A stretch of DNA of 15,762 nucleotides. It comes from Saprospiraceae bacterium. GTDB taxonomy: Bacteria; Bacteroidota; Bacteroidia; Chitinophagales; Saprospiraceae. The notes beneath the pieces are model-generated. The model saw only the letters and a program-made list of their open reading frames with translations. It did not search any database and was not told the origin of the DNA. Within the stretch, counting starts at the first letter, position 1. Every line of letters begins with the position of its first letter. Shown one piece after another: positions 15,480-15,762 of this stretch. A program made the translations under genes and the position numbers. The DNA lies in NCBI GenBank assembly GCA_027009605.1, contig JALVCY010000125.1, forward strand, positions 1 to 15,762, written 5' to 3'.

Positions 15480-15762
15480 AAAAAAAGAAATCTGTTTAGG
15501 TTGAAATGCACTCAATTCAAATATGGCGAAACTGTGTCATTGTACTTTTGGCAAATTTGGGATACTTCCTCCCCAAAATTTGCTAAAAAAGCCTGTGGTT
15601 ATTTTGGCAGTAGACCGGGCAAATTTGACCACTCCAAAGGGGGAAATACACGACTTACAACTGCAATATTCAATTAGAAGATTATTGAATATTTGGTGGT
15701 GGTACTAGATTTTCTGAAGTTTTGTTACGGTTCAATTAGATATTATAAGCCACTGATAACCA

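Larger units (their letters stand above)
14910..15762. other. Repeat-rich non-coding region
   Basis: I find no credible gene in these 850 bases. They hold three CACTAAG-type repeat blocks, the second copy of the GGGACAAAACCCGACTG repeat, and a hairpin-forming stretch with GCAAATTTGGG (15551-15561) against CCCCAAAATTTGC (15571-15583), the GCAAATTTG motif recurring at about 15619. A 61-codon frame at 15523-15708 overlaps this hairpin and is not convincing. Confidence 0.5.

Noticed and set aside
15523..15708. 61-codon frame near the right edge
   Set aside because: It overlaps a hairpin-forming repeat stretch, has no recognisable motif and lies in DNA full of dispersed repeats; chance length.

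Overview
The window reads as a chromosomal segment of a Bacteroidota bacterium, most likely from the Saprospiria (Lewinella/Saprospira-like). This is an inference from four things: a secreted protein with a type IX secretion (T9SS) sorting domain, an OMP_b-brl-type outer-membrane barrel, promoter-like boxes of the Bacteroidota TTTG / TAnnTTTG kind, and a bacterial mevalonate-kinase-like GHMP kinase. No rRNA, tRNA, CRISPR array or intact transposase is visible.

Layout. The left half (1-7569) is on the minus strand. It holds a large repeat-built T9SS-exported protein (324-2858), a repeat-rich intergenic region, a 114-residue membrane protein (3477-3821), a beta-barrel outer-membrane protein with a clear terminator (4057-4770), and a class A penicillin-binding protein (5107-7569). 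A divergent intergenic region (7570-8001) leads to the right half on the plus strand. That half holds a 982-residue protein built from about ten DUF1508/YegP-like units, an Ala/Glu/Lys coiled coil and one membrane segment (8002-10950), followed by a strong terminator. Next is a two-gene unit: an exported protein with a caspase/CHAT-like His-Gly and Ala-Cys signature (11048-12133), overlapping by ATGA with a GHMP kinase (12130-12969). The last gene is ftcD, a bifunctional formimidoyltransferase-cyclodeaminase (13186-14865). The final 0.9 kb is non-coding.

Most genes look like independent housekeeping or envelope functions: cell-wall synthesis, outer-membrane barrel, secreted adhesin-like protein, histidine/folate one-carbon metabolism and isoprenoid precursor synthesis. 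The only clear translational coupling is the caspase-like protein with the GHMP kinase.

The intergenic DNA is rich in dispersed repeats. A 163-bp element with 12-bp inverted termini starting GTAA and a near-perfect 8-bp flanking duplication lies just upstream of ftcD, and the end of a second copy forms the first 76 bases; it resembles a MITE of the IS66 type. There are also CACTAAG-type repeats, a shared 44-bp repeat at both window ends, GGGGC-TTTA-GCCCC repeats and a CCCGATAGCTATCGGG palindrome. I see no convincing complete new defence or mobile system. The best candidates for something undescribed are the multi-DUF1508 membrane protein and the caspase-like/GHMP-kinase pair.
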